DNA from: Globisporangium splendens
Lineage: Eukaryota; Oomycota; Peronosporomycetes; Pythiales; Pythiaceae
Length of the DNA stretch: 64,000 bases
Direction of reading: 5' to 3'
Assembly (NCBI GenBank): GCA_006386115.1
Contig: VFIW01000093.1
Coordinates: forward strand, 62,001-126,000
Shown here: in pieces, positions 1-10,026 of the stretch
Numbering within the stretch: position 1 is the first letter of the stretch
How the letters are laid out: each line of letters begins with the position of its first letter
Made by a program: the position numbers and the translations under genes
The notes under the pieces: model-generated
The model's database searches: none
What the model was told of the DNA's origin: nothing
The model's input: the letters and a program-made list of their open reading frames with translations, nothing else

Positions 1-1680
1 CTGTGCGAGTGTGCGATTGTGTTTTCGTTTATAAAACGCTGACCAGCATGACCTCTACAGGATAGACAAACAAAACAAGTGAAAAAAGCTGTGTGGGTCT
101 AATTTCAGCGCCGATCTGGTTGGTGGCAAGTTAGTCAATTAGCCAAAAGTGGGTTCAAATTTCCTCCAAATAGAATCGTTCTCAAACTCCATGTATCAGA
201 TCTTTACAAAGTTTGGTCCAATGCTTGCTTACGGAAACCAAGCGAGGCTATAAAGTATAGCTTATCAAAGGTTGTTTGCAGCAGAGCAGTCAGGATATGA
301 TATCTGGAAGCCTGAAGCAGGCCCGACTCTGTGCAGCAACTTCAACGCGGTTATGGGTGTGGCTACAGTGTGCTTGAGTGCAAAAAAGCGACAGGGCAGC
401 AAGTGGCCGTTACGCTGCGCATGTGGGAGAGAGAGCAACAAAGCAAAAGAAAGAAAGGGAAGGGGCAAGTATTGTGCGAGTTGCTGACCACTAGAGAGAT
501 GGACTGCGCATTAGCAAAACCCAAACAAGTGTGCACTTTTCGTGTCTTGATTTGTTCACATCTTTATACATATAAATAGCCTTGGCTGCTGGATACTTTG
601 TGGAGTGAGGATGTAGCCAAAAAGCGGATCCAAGCGACATGCACCTTATGCGCAGTCTGAAGTAATTCGTGTGTGCTGATATTCTTGGACACACCAATGG
701 GATGCGGATATGAAAGCAAGAGCACATATCGTACTTACGCGTTTGCATGTTCTTATGCGTGTTTGCATATGCTTATAGTCGTGCGCGTGCTGCTTTGTTG
801 CATACAAACCAGGTTATAAGACAGCAGTTCGTAGCCTCGAGAGCATGTTCGAGGGAAGCTTCCATGGATTTTTGCTAATAGGATTTTTATCTATGGAACA
901 ATGCGCAAATGGGTCCGTCCGAAATGGGTTTCTTTCGCGCCAGCCTCTCAAATGGACAGAGCGTGGGATTTCATATACCGCCGCAATGCGCACAAGCCAC
1001 GAGATTTTCCTTTCTGAAGCCGCGCTGACTACGGCGATGGGCTCCTTCCTTCCTTCATTCGCGTCGTCGTTCCCACGTGGTCTTCACCTATATATTTCTG
1101 CAGTTTATTCGACTCTCTTGCCACCGAGTGGCGTGGCATATGGTGCACTTTATTGCTTACGACGCTTTCTCTCTTAGTCAAAACGCCAAGTTGGACTCAC
1201 GTCAAAATGAACTCTGCCACGTCGTAACAGTTGTCGTCGCGTTGATAGGCGCGGACAGCCACCCATTCGCTGGCAGCGCATGCGGACCCACATGCGTCAC
1301 GATGGCGCATGAGTGCGTATCCACGGAAGAAACAAGTCAAGACTGTGGTCCGACACGCTGACGTTGGTGCAAACGCCAGTGCGGGACTCAGCATAATCCA
1401 TGCTGGCGCTTTCCTGAAGTGGCCTGGAAACCAGAAATCCAATGTTCATAACGCCAGTAAGTGGTTTGTGAATCAGTGGCAGCCACTCCGCCATTCTCAT
1501 AAGAACTAGTGTATTCTACTTGACTTGTGTCACCGTTCTTCCATGTCCGTACGATTCCTCTCGCTATCGTGTGGACTATAAACGCTCTTATAAAAAAAGT
1601 CTACAAGAAACCATGCATGAAGAAATGCATATGGTCTCTCTTTATTTGTTGCCTCTGATCCACAGACTCCTTCCATGCCC
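1..1680. other. Intergenic, no gene recognised
   Basis: No reading frame here has convincing protein-like composition, and the short frames on both strands overlap each other at random. The final part, just before 1681, would contain the 3' untranslated region of the minus-strand ABC-F gene. No tRNA, repeat array or transposon end was seen. Confidence 0.5.
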
Positions 1681-3441
1681 TTAAGCTTTCTTCGCGATCT
1701 CCTTCTTGTCTTTTTCGAACTCCGAGTAGTTGCCGTCGAAGAAGAGCACCTTGCCGTCGCCCTCGAACGACAGGATGTGTGTGCAGATGCGGTCCAAAAA
1801 CCACCGGTCGTGCGAGATCACCATGGACACGCCGTTGAACTCAGTGAGCGCAGCCTCAAGCGACCGCAACGTGTCCACGTCGAGATCGTTCGTCGGCTCG
1901 TCCAGCATGATGATGTTGTGGCCGCCCAGCAGCATCTTGGCCAGGTGCACGCGGTTGCGCTCACCGCCACTGAGACTCGCCACCTTCTTCTCCTGCATTG
2001 GTCCGCGCAAATTGAAACTCGCAATGTACGCGCGCGTGTTGATGCGGTCACCACCGATCTCGACAAACTCGTTGTCTCCCGAGATCTCCTCGTAGACTGT
2101 GTTGCGCGACCGCAGTTCGTCGCGGCTCTGGCTCACGAAGCCCAGGCTCGCGGTCTTTCCAAGCTCGACGCGACCGGCATCCGGATGCTCGTGGCCCGCA
2201 ATGATCTTGAACAGCGTACTCTTGCCCGTGCCGTTGCCTCCGACGATGCCGACGATCGCATGCGGCGGGATCTCAAATGAGAGGTCGCTGAACAGCACGC
2301 GACCGTCGTCCAGCGTCTTCTTGAGATTCTCGACCTTGATCACCTTGTTGCCGAGACGCGGACCCACGGGGATGACGATCTGCCCCTCTTCCACGCGCGA
2401 CGACGCCTTGAAGCCGCTCGCCTCCATGTCCTCGAGCTTCTTCAGGCGCGCCTTGTTCGCCTTCTTGCTGCCCTGGTGGTTGCGAGACCACTCGAGCTCG
2501 GACGAGATCTGCTTGGCGCGGATCGCATCCGTCTTCTTCTGCATGTTGAACCGGTTGCGACGCTGCTGCAGCCACTTGGTGTAGTTGCCCTCGTACGCGT
2601 ACGTCTCGCCGCGATCCAATTCGAGCACCCAGCCTGCAACGTTGTCCAAAAAGTACCGGTCGTGCGTGATCGAGAGCACCGTGCCTGGGTACGTCTGCAA
2701 AAAGTCTTCGAGCCAATGCACGGACTCGGCGTCCAAGTGGTTTGTGGGTTCATCCAGCAGCAGCATGTCGGGCTTCTCCAGCAACAGACGGCACAACGCA
2801 ACACGACGGCGTTCTCCACCAGAGAGCACAGAGACGTCCGCGTCGCGCGCAGGTACGCGGAGCGCCGCCATCGCCTTCTCGACCTCATGGGACAAATCCC
2901 AGCACCCCAGGTGCTCGATCTTGTCCTGCAACTCAGCCTGCTCCGCCAGAAGCGCGTCAAAGTCCGCGTCCGGTTCGCCCATGGCCATCGACACGTCGTC
3001 GAATCGCTTGAGCAGATCCTGGCTCTCCTTCAACCCGTCCATGATGTTCTCGTACACGTTCTTCTCGGGATCCAGGTACGGCTCCTGCTGCAGATACCCG
3101 ATCTTGAGTCCGTCTTTCACCCACCGCTCGCCGTCGTGGTCCTTGGACACGCCCGCGATCACCTTCACGAGCGTCGACTTGCCGCTGCCATTGGACCCCA
3201 GCACGCCGATCTTGGCGCCACGCAGAAACCCGAGGCTCACGCGCTCAAAGAGCTTCTTGCCGCCCGGGATTGTCACGCCGACGTCGCGCAGGTGGCACAC
3301 GAAGTCACCCGGGACGCCGCCGCCGGCGTTGGATCCACTGTTGGCGTTAGTCGCAGGCGCAGCGAAGTAGCGCGCGTGGTGGCTGTGCACGCGGAGCCAC
3401 GAAGCTCCGCGAGAAGCGCGCGTCAGCGAGGAGCGCAGCAT
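1681..3441 (-). CDS. EttA-type ABC-F ATPase, probably mitochondrial
   Basis: A soluble protein with two ATP-binding cassettes and no membrane segments, of the ABC-F class. Bacterial EttA binds the ribosomal E site and gates entry into elongation according to the ATP/ADP ratio. The first cassette has Walker A GSNGSGKST (about residues 82-90 of the short model), signature LSGGERRRVALC (about 206) and Walker B MLLLDEPTNHLD. The second has GGNGTGKST, LSGGERNRVHLAK and IMLDEPTNDLD. The linker between them is charged, and its sequence is closer to EttA than to eukaryotic ABCF1-3. The frame is open up to 3600, but the ATG at 3439-3441 starts a typical mitochondrial presequence: MLRSSLTRASRG, rich in Arg and Ser and free of acids, ending near RYFAAP. 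That gives 586 aa; a start at 3483 is also possible. Intronless. A mitochondrial (ultimately bacterial) origin is inferred. Confidence 0.88.
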   Translation of the reverse strand: MLRSSLTRASRGASWLRVHSHHARYFAAPATNANSGSNAGGGVPGDFVCHLRDVGVTIPGGKKLFERVSLGFLRGAKIGVLGSNGSGKSTLVKVIAGVSKDHDGERWVKDGLKIGYLQQEPYLDPEKNVYENIMDGLKESQDLLKRFDDVSMAMGEPDADFDALLAEQAELQDKIEHLGCWDLSHEVEKAMAALRVPARDADVSVLSGGERRRVALCRLLLEKPDMLLLDEPTNHLDAESVHWLEDFLQTYPGTVLSITHDRYFLDNVAGWVLELDRGETYAYEGNYTKWLQQRRNRFNMQKKTDAIRAKQISSELEWSRNHQGSKKANKARLKKLEDMEASGFKASSRVEEGQIVIPVGPRLGNKVIKVENLKKTLDDGRVLFSDLSFEIPPHAIVGIVGGNGTGKSTLFKIIAGHEHPDAGRVELGKTASLGFVSQSRDELRSRNTVYEEISGDNEFVEIGGDRINTRAYIASFNLRGPMQEKKVASLSGGERNRVHLAKMLLGGHNIIMLDEPTNDLDVDTLRSLEAALTEFNGVSMVISHDRWFLDRICTHILSFEGDGKVLFFDGNYSEFEKDKKEIAKKA

Positions 3442-5484
3442 CTCGTCCTTCTGCAGCGCTGCTGTGCCAACCAAATGACGCATTTGATGGCTCTGAGCCA
3501 TCTGAGGATTCTCAGATACAGAAATACCGGTTTGTTCGGGTGAATGTCGGTTATATCGACCACCCAAATACACGAATATTGTCTTGGGGTGCTGCTTCAA
3601 TTAGATTGATAACACTGAATTGTAAGTGTGGGTGATTGGATGATTGGGTGAGTTCCACCAAAATACTTCAACATTCGGTGGGGATATCCTGACAGCAGTG
3701 CTGGTAATCGAGCACTTGGAATTGATGGTGCCGAAGTCCCTAAAAGAAACGCAATTGTCGCTGGAAATGCTTGAACTGATTCTCTTTCGTGCCACTGGTT
3801 ATATCGCCAAATGCGATCGTCTTGGAGTCCTTCTTGATGAGTTAATCATCGGTAGCGACAACAATCGCCACATTCTTGAAACTCCACTGTTTACTGCAGA
3901 ATATGCAACTGCAGTAATGTCCCCAGTCAATGCCCTGAAACGTAGTCTCACGCACATATTTCTCATGTTAGTCGATCGACTCGAGTTGCCGTTGCTTTTA
4001 TGATAGAAAATGATCAGGACATACCCAACCTTGGTTTCCTTCACGATCCGAGTGAATAACCTCATTGCCATTCTATGATGACTGATGTAAAAGAGCTCCA
4101 GTTCTCTCCAGATGCACTGTGTGACCTCTGTTTCTGCAGAACAAAGAAACGTGAAGCTGCTGTAAAATAGAAAAGAAATAACTTTGCCATTCTACGACGC
4201 ACAGGCTATGACGTGAGGATCGAAGCTGCGTGTGTCTCTGCGTTTTACAGTTTCTACAAAGGCACAAAAATCCAACGAATGTATGGATGCGGAATTGTGC
4301 ACACTCGAAACTTTTGATTCTAAAAAGTAAACCTGATAGCGAAGGACTTGCAAATCGGCATCATGGCGCTGACTTTGACGTTCCGTGATTACGATAAATG
4401 ATCACAATCGACGCACCGGTGCATCTTGATGTCTGCATGATCGCATAGGAATGTGCTTTAGATTTGCATTGCTCTCGCTGTCTTAACCAACTTCCGACAC
4501 GATGGGTTCGTGAACACAGTTAACGAAAAGATCTTCAACAAATAGCGCCAATGGCCAAGCTGACCGATCTCAAGTCGCCAGACATCCTACAATGAAGCGC
4601 TGTCTAAATTGGCGTGCAATTGCTGTACGGTGAAATACAATCCCAAAAGGCACTCAATCTGTCTCTCCAACAGGCATTGAAAATGACAAAAACGAAAGAA
4701 AGGCCAGTTCAGCACCTCGAATAACGATTGAGATCCTATGAGCGAAACTGTAGAGATTTTTATGTCGCCACAAAGCTGGTTATTGTCAGGATACCAAGCA
4801 ACACGAGATAGAAAGGTCTGTATTAGAAATGTGCCCATCTTGGCTGGGTGCCAAAGCTTCGCTGCCACGCGGCGCTTGTGCAGGCGTTGTGCAGTCCAGA
4901 AAACATCTGCGAGAGCGACCATCTCCTCTTGGCCTCGTGCCCTGACTTCCCTCGGCTCCACTCTTCTGACATGCCCTCTACAATTCGGACACTCTCTTAC
5001 CAGTGTCCAGCTCTCGGCAAGTCAACTACTTCCAGCAACCAATCTCCCCAGTGTACCTGCAGTATGCTGGTGAACTTGTACCAGACACTGGTATGAGTCT
5101 GTTCCTTAATCTGAATGCCATTCAAGCCCGAGTCAACATGTTTGTGTGTGTGTGTCGCGCCGAGAGGGGGACGAGAGGAAAAGCGATGCAGACATGGCCG
5201 GACCATCTGCGTGCAGAAACCGTGTGACAAGAGACCGTGACACGGGCAGCGGCGGTTACGCTCCAGCAGGAAAGTTCGTCAATTCAGACAAGTCAGTCAC
5301 AGGATCAGTTACAGCACCAAGCGTTACCCCACATTGTACAGTCGGCAGTTACTCACGCCTGGCATACAGTACCTACGCTGCAGCTCGTTGCTCGCGATCA
5401 ATCCCCTCCGAGATTCCTTCCTCCAGTATCCCCTTCCCGATGGCGTCCACTTTTAGTTATTATAGAACGCGACACACACCAGAG
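3442..5484. other. Intergenic spacer between divergent genes
   Basis: This holds the promoters of the minus-strand ABC-F gene and the plus-strand membrane-protein gene. A frame at 3725-4003 (+, about 92 codons from ATG, with MVPKSLKETQLSLEMLE near its start) reads more like protein than its surroundings, but nothing was recognised and no splice partner was found. Frames reaching from 5146 into the next gene lack a convincing start of their own. Confidence 0.4.
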
Positions 5485-6642
5485 ATGCACCGAAAACGCG
5501 TGGTGCCCCGAGTCGTTGGAGACTCGCGGGCTGCTGCCGCTCGCCGGTCCTGGCTCCTGCTCGTTCTCTTTATCGCCGCCGCGCTGCCGTCCTTGGCGTA
5601 TGCAGCAGACTCGAATGCCACCGCGATCAGCAGCACGAGCACACAGAGCGTGTGCGAAGCAGCGACCTGTTTGCTCACGAATAACAAGCGTTGCGATCGC
5701 ACGGTCGGCGGCTGTCCCGTGTGCCTCCAGTTCCATGCCGCCACGAATGACTACTCGTGCACGACGATCTCCGCGACGACAAAGAAGTGCCCGACAAACT
5801 ATGTTAACTGTACCCCGACGCCAAGTCCGACTCCGACGCCCAGTCCAAGCCCGAATGCGGCATCTTCGTCTTCCGACGACGATCGCGCGAGAACGAGCTC
5901 GTCCAGTGACGCGGCTTCCGACTCGGGCGTATTGAAGCCTGCATCGGTCACCTACGCGCCTGGAACGGAGGTGTCCACTTCGAGTTCCGGTGACTCGGGC
6001 TCCGGGTTTCCCACGTTGGCGATCGTCGGGATCGCCACCGTCGTGGGCTGTGTGTTGGCCGCTGTCTTCGGCAGCATGTACGCTGCCCGAAAGAAACGCA
6101 ATGCAGACGCCGAAGAGTCTTCGCACGGTGGAAAAGACCCTCGTGGGGACCCTCACGATCGACGGGAATCGGATCTCACGGCTCTCGCAGACTCGGCCTA
6201 CAATTTCACAGACACGACTCCGTCGGCATCCAGCGCCATGTACGCATCGGCCGCCGAGTCCACCAAGTCAGCAGGCGGCACTGTCTTGTTAAAGAGCGAG
6301 TCTGGGCGGCACACATATCAAGGCAGTCAGAGTGTCAATATGACGTACATTGACAACCCCGACGACCCGCTCACGGCAGAACACTTGTCGACTTCTCATA
6401 AGGAGTATGGTCCCGACCGGGACTCGGAAGAGGACAACGTGTTCGCGATGACCACGAACTCGGAGTGGATGCACTCGGGGTTCTACGAAGGCAACCACAG
6501 CGGCAACACCGAGTTCTACCAGAGCAAGATCTCGGCGATCGGCGACGACGACCCGGACGTGGGCTTCGACCGCCGCAAAAGCGAGAAAACGGATCCCGAG
6601 CACGTCACGCGGTGGAAGCAAAAATTCTACGTCGAGCTCTAG
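5485..6642 (+). CDS. Type I single-pass membrane protein, unknown function
   Basis: 385 aa from the chosen ATG. The N-terminus is basic (MHRKRVVPRVV) and is followed by a hydrophobic signal segment (RSWLLLVLFIAAALPSLAYA, about residues 21-40) with a likely cleavage after AYA. The mature part starts with a small eight-cysteine region (about 55-110), then a Pro/Thr/Ser stalk (PTPSPTPTPSPSP) and a Ser/Asp-rich linker. One transmembrane helix follows (FPTLAIVGIATVVGCVLAAV, about 175-195) with a basic stop-transfer ARKKR. The cytoplasmic tail of about 185 aa is rich in Ser, Asp and Tyr. The frame is open from 5146, but the upstream part is not protein-like; an ATG at 5440 would bury the signal sequence. 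The layout suggests a surface receptor or wall-sensor-like protein. No family was recognised. Confidence 0.75.
   Translation: MHRKRVVPRVVGDSRAAAARRSWLLLVLFIAAALPSLAYAADSNATAISSTSTQSVCEAATCLLTNNKRCDRTVGGCPVCLQFHAATNDYSCTTISATTKKCPTNYVNCTPTPSPTPTPSPSPNAASSSSDDDRARTSSSSDAASDSGVLKPASVTYAPGTEVSTSSSGDSGSGFPTLAIVGIATVVGCVLAAVFGSMYAARKKRNADAEESSHGGKDPRGDPHDRRESDLTALADSAYNFTDTTPSASSAMYASAAESTKSAGGTVLLKSESGRHTYQGSQSVNMTYIDNPDDPLTAEHLSTSHKEYGPDRDSEEDNVFAMTTNSEWMHSGFYEGNHSGNTEFYQSKISAIGDDDPDVGFDRRKSEKTDPEHVTRWKQKFYVEL
5815..5856 (+). repeat. Thr/Ser-Pro repeat coding tract
   Basis: A short in-frame tract of alternating Thr-Pro and Ser-Pro codons lies between the cysteine-rich region and the rest of the ectodomain. 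Such stretches are usually extended, O-glycosylated stalks. Confidence 0.6.
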
Positions 6643-7499
6643 CAGGTTTTCTTTCTCCATAGTTTTCGTGGTCGTGTGATTAGGACATCAAAGTATATAA
6701 ATCCGTGAGTGTAAGTATCGGTGACAGTGAGTGAGTCCATGGCAATTAGAATGGCAATTTTGATGTATTGAGAAGAAGAGATAAGTCGGCACCATACTTT
6801 TGGACAAGCTTGTCAATATGATTTCGATAGCAGCGAACAGAAATGCACATCTGTCCTCAGCCTGAATCGTTGTCTTTGGAGGTATCCTCAACCTGCACTT
6901 GGTATCCGTGTCATACTCAAGAACCTAAGAATAGACTGGCCATAAAATGAGCTCGTCACACTTGGCATAGTTGATCCAGGTCAGTGTCATTCGAGATGCA
7001 CACAATGCCAGTATAAACAACAAATAAAAAGAGAGGTGGTGGATCAGTTGGGTTCTCTGGACGGCGGTTGTAACAAGGTATATTGTGTCCCGACCATCTC
7101 AACAACGCATGTTGTTTGAAACCTTCATCATTAGGGATTAGAACTTCATGGAAGAACACAATCCCACACCTGATTTCAACCACACCATCACACACAAACA
7201 TTTATACTCGACTCACTCCCACACGTACCGAATGGACATTTTCTTGCATCTCCAAACGGACCTTTATTTTCGGGGTGCACTCGACTCGGCACTCTGTCCT
7301 CTGTAGGCAAAATGGCTTCTTCTCGACCGAAAATAGGCATCGCTCGAGTGAATATCGCTTACGAGAAGAGGGATGCAGACATTCAAGTGCACCTATTATA
7401 TCTCTCTATTGCCTCGCAGTTGAAACTACTGTCGAAAAATACTCGTTTGTGTCTCTATTACGCATGGTTGAAGCCAGCTTTATCGCCAAAAGAGCTACT
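6643..7499. other. Intergenic between convergent genes
   Basis: The 3' flanks of the plus-strand membrane-protein gene and the minus-strand AspRS gene. No gene was recognised. A long plus-strand frame that enters the AspRS gene from here is its antisense shadow. Confidence 0.5.
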
Positions 7500-9515
7500 T
7501 TAGTCCTCGTTCTTCTGCAGCAGTTGGATGTGGTACTCCTCCAGTTGCTCCGTGAGCACGGGACCAGGGGCGTTCGTCATGAGCTCGTTCCCCGTGGACG
7601 ACTTTGGGAACGCGATCACGTCGCGCAGACTCGGTGCGCCGCAGAGGATCGCGACCAAGCGGTCGAGACCCAAGGCGATGCCGCCGTGAGGTGGAGCACC
7701 ATGGCTCAGCGCCTGCAGCAAGTGCTCAAAGCTCTGGCGCTGCAGCGGCGGGAGCTCAAGCACTTCTTCAAACACAGCTTGTTGCAGCTTCGCCTGGTGG
7801 ATACGAATCGAACCACCGCCAAGCTCCCACCCGTTGCACACAATGTCGTAGTGCTGTGCCGTGAGGCTGAGCAACTTCTCCACGGTCTCGGGGTCCTCCA
7901 AGAGACTCTTCTTCCCGTCATCAAGGCTCTTCGAGATCTCGTCGAAGATCACCGCGTCTTCGTCAGTCGGAGCCGTGAACGGGTGGTGGGTCGCGGAGAG
8001 AACGGCTTTGCCGTCGTCACGGACCTGGTCTGGGTCTTCGTCTTCACTGCGCTCAAACATGGGGAAGTTGAGCACCCAGAGGTGGTGGAAATTCGCTGGA
8101 TCGAGCTCTTTCTGGAGCATACCCTTGGCGTAGAGAAGCTGCGACGAGTGCGTTCGCATGCGACCCAAGAGCGCCGTCACGGAGCTGTATTCGCCCGCAG
8201 CGAACAGCAAAACATCTCCGTCTTCCGCGTCCAATCGTGCATTCAGCTGCTCGATCTCGGCTTCCGTGAGCTTCTTGGCGAAAGACGACTTCCACGTCTT
8301 GTTAGCTTCCACTTTGACGACAAAGACGCCATTCTTGGACAATCGCTTGGCGGTTTTCTCCAGATCATCCATGTCCTTTCGCGAGAAACCCTGGGATGCC
8401 AACCCCTTGACGTTAATCGCGCGCACGACACCCTTGGAGCTTGGCGTCGTCTTGCTTCGGTCGTTCTTCTCCAGCACCTGTTGGAATGGTTGGAAAGTCG
8501 TGCCTTGCAGCAAATCACTCACATCCTGGAGCTCCAAGCCGTACCGGGTGTCTGGTTTATCGACACCGAAGCGGTGCATGGCTTCCTGGAAGTTCATTCG
8601 CACAAACGGCTTCGCCGGCAGCTCCTTGCCTGCGGACTTCCAGATCTCCTTCACGAGGCGTTCGATGACGTCCATGATGTCCTCGCGCTTGATAAACGAC
8701 ATCTCGAGATCGATTTGCGTGAACTCGGGCTGACGGTCCGCACGGCCGCCTTCGTCGCGGTAGCAGCGCGCAAGTTGGAAGTACCGGTCCAGGCCGCCGA
8801 CCATGAGCAACTGCTTGTATTGCTGCGGACTCTGCGTCAGCGCGTAGAATTGCCCCTTGGTTCGCGTGGGGACCAAAAATTCGCGCGCGCCTTCAGGGGT
8901 ACTCTTGAACAGTGTCGGGGTCTCAATCTCCAAGAACCCTTCCGAACACAAAAAGTTGCGCGTCGCTAGCGAGATCTGCGAGCGCAGCAACAGGTTCTGC
9001 TGCAGCGTCGGACGGCGCAGGTCGAGGTATCGGTGGCGCAAACGGGTCTCCTCGCTCGCGATCTCTGAGCCACTCGCAACCTGCAACGGCAGCGTCGCGC
9101 ACGAGTTGAGCTCCGTAATGTCGTCGACGACGACTTCCACCGCGCCCGTCGCCAGGTTGTCGTTGCGCATGTTGTCCGGCCGAGCGCGCACAACGCCTTC
9201 GACGCGGATGACCGATTCCGGACGGATCTTGCTGATTACCGCATCTGCAGACTCCAGTAGGTTCTTCTCCAGCACCAGTTGTGTGACACCGTGGCGATCG
9301 CGCAGCGAGATGAACGAAATCGGTCCGAACGGGCGAATCGCGTCGACCCACCCGCTGAGACGCACGCGCGCACCGGCTTGTGCGTGATCTTCGCGAAGGT
9401 CTCCGCAAGTGTGCGTGCGGAATGCCGAGCTGAATGCGCGGCTGCCGCTCGCGAGGAGCGCATTCGAGGAGCGCTGCACACGCTGCAATCTGCGCACCAC
9501 ACAGAGAAGACTCAT
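7500..9515 (-). CDS. Aspartyl-tRNA synthetase, mitochondrial (bacterial type)
   Basis: Class II synthetase that charges tRNA-Asp with aspartate. The order is an N-terminal OB-fold anticodon-binding domain (GWVDAIRPFGPISFISLRDR), motif 1 region (RLRHRYLDLRR; LEIETPTLFKSTPEGAREF), flipping-loop and active-site block (YALTQSPQQYKQLLMVGG), motif 2 (FQLARCYRDEGGRADRQPEF), a GAD-type insertion, and motif 3 (GGIALGLDRLVAIL) near the C-terminus. The insertion and overall length (671 aa) identify the bacterial/organellar AspRS rather than the shorter cytosolic form. The frame opens at 9542 on a TTG; the ATG at 9513-9515 begins MSLLCVVRRLQRVQRSSNAL, an Arg-rich presequence ending near SRAFSSAF, so mitochondrial import is inferred. 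Single exon. Divergent from the WDR4-like gene, with about 510 nt between the start codons. Confidence 0.93.
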   Translation of the reverse strand: MSLLCVVRRLQRVQRSSNALLASGSRAFSSAFRTHTCGDLREDHAQAGARVRLSGWVDAIRPFGPISFISLRDRHGVTQLVLEKNLLESADAVISKIRPESVIRVEGVVRARPDNMRNDNLATGAVEVVVDDITELNSCATLPLQVASGSEIASEETRLRHRYLDLRRPTLQQNLLLRSQISLATRNFLCSEGFLEIETPTLFKSTPEGAREFLVPTRTKGQFYALTQSPQQYKQLLMVGGLDRYFQLARCYRDEGGRADRQPEFTQIDLEMSFIKREDIMDVIERLVKEIWKSAGKELPAKPFVRMNFQEAMHRFGVDKPDTRYGLELQDVSDLLQGTTFQPFQQVLEKNDRSKTTPSSKGVVRAINVKGLASQGFSRKDMDDLEKTAKRLSKNGVFVVKVEANKTWKSSFAKKLTEAEIEQLNARLDAEDGDVLLFAAGEYSSVTALLGRMRTHSSQLLYAKGMLQKELDPANFHHLWVLNFPMFERSEDEDPDQVRDDGKAVLSATHHPFTAPTDEDAVIFDEISKSLDDGKKSLLEDPETVEKLLSLTAQHYDIVCNGWELGGGSIRIHQAKLQQAVFEEVLELPPLQRQSFEHLLQALSHGAPPHGGIALGLDRLVAILCGAPSLRDVIAFPKSSTGNELMTNAPGPVLTEQLEEYHIQLLQKNED

Positions 9516-10026
9516 CAGCACTTGGCATATACGCATATACATATAGACGCGGGATCATGGCCGCCGCATGCGCTGCGCAAGGACGCCACACGAACCTTCG
9601 GAGCATCATTGCGTGCTGCAAAATGGACCGCAGGCTGCACCCAACACTCTCGTTGACAATGAGTTTTTACGGACACAAAAAATGCTGCTTGGAATGTTTG
9701 TGAGAGAGTAATTACGCGTTGTGGTTGTTGAGTGTGAATCGAGTCAAGAGCAAAACTCGACTAAAGGATTGCAAACTCGGCCTTTTTACTGAGAAGAAAA
9801 AGCGTAAGTTGCTTTTGCATATTCTCGGCACTAGCTATTTTTTCTATTCTTATAATGAATTCTTGCTGCTCTTGATTGTGCATCAAGCTGCATTTGATGT
9901 GATTTAAAAAAGTCCATATTCGAAAAGTACAAAACCAATCTTGAATCTATACTGACACCGGTCTCATACCGGTACTCTACCTTGTGACCTCAGTTCGTAC
10001 CCCTTCAGGGTTTGCACCAGTCAAAG
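9516..10026. promoter_or_regulatory. Divergent promoter region
   Basis: About 510 nt separate the AspRS start codon (-) from the WDR4-like start codon (+), so both promoters must lie here. The middle part (9700-9950) is AT-rich. No core element was confidently identified. Confidence 0.45.

Noticed and set aside
2476..3543. 355-codon plus-strand frame
   Set aside because: Antisense shadow of the ABC-F gene, whose own frame has all expected motifs.
3725..4003. 92-codon plus-strand frame with protein-like composition
   Set aside because: No recognised family, no neighbouring exon and no regulatory context; mentioned only as part of the spacer.
7083..8969. 628-codon plus-strand frame
   Set aside because: Antisense to the aspartyl-tRNA synthetase gene; its composition is Leu/Arg/His-rich in the way expected of the reverse strand of a GC-rich gene, with no domain seen.
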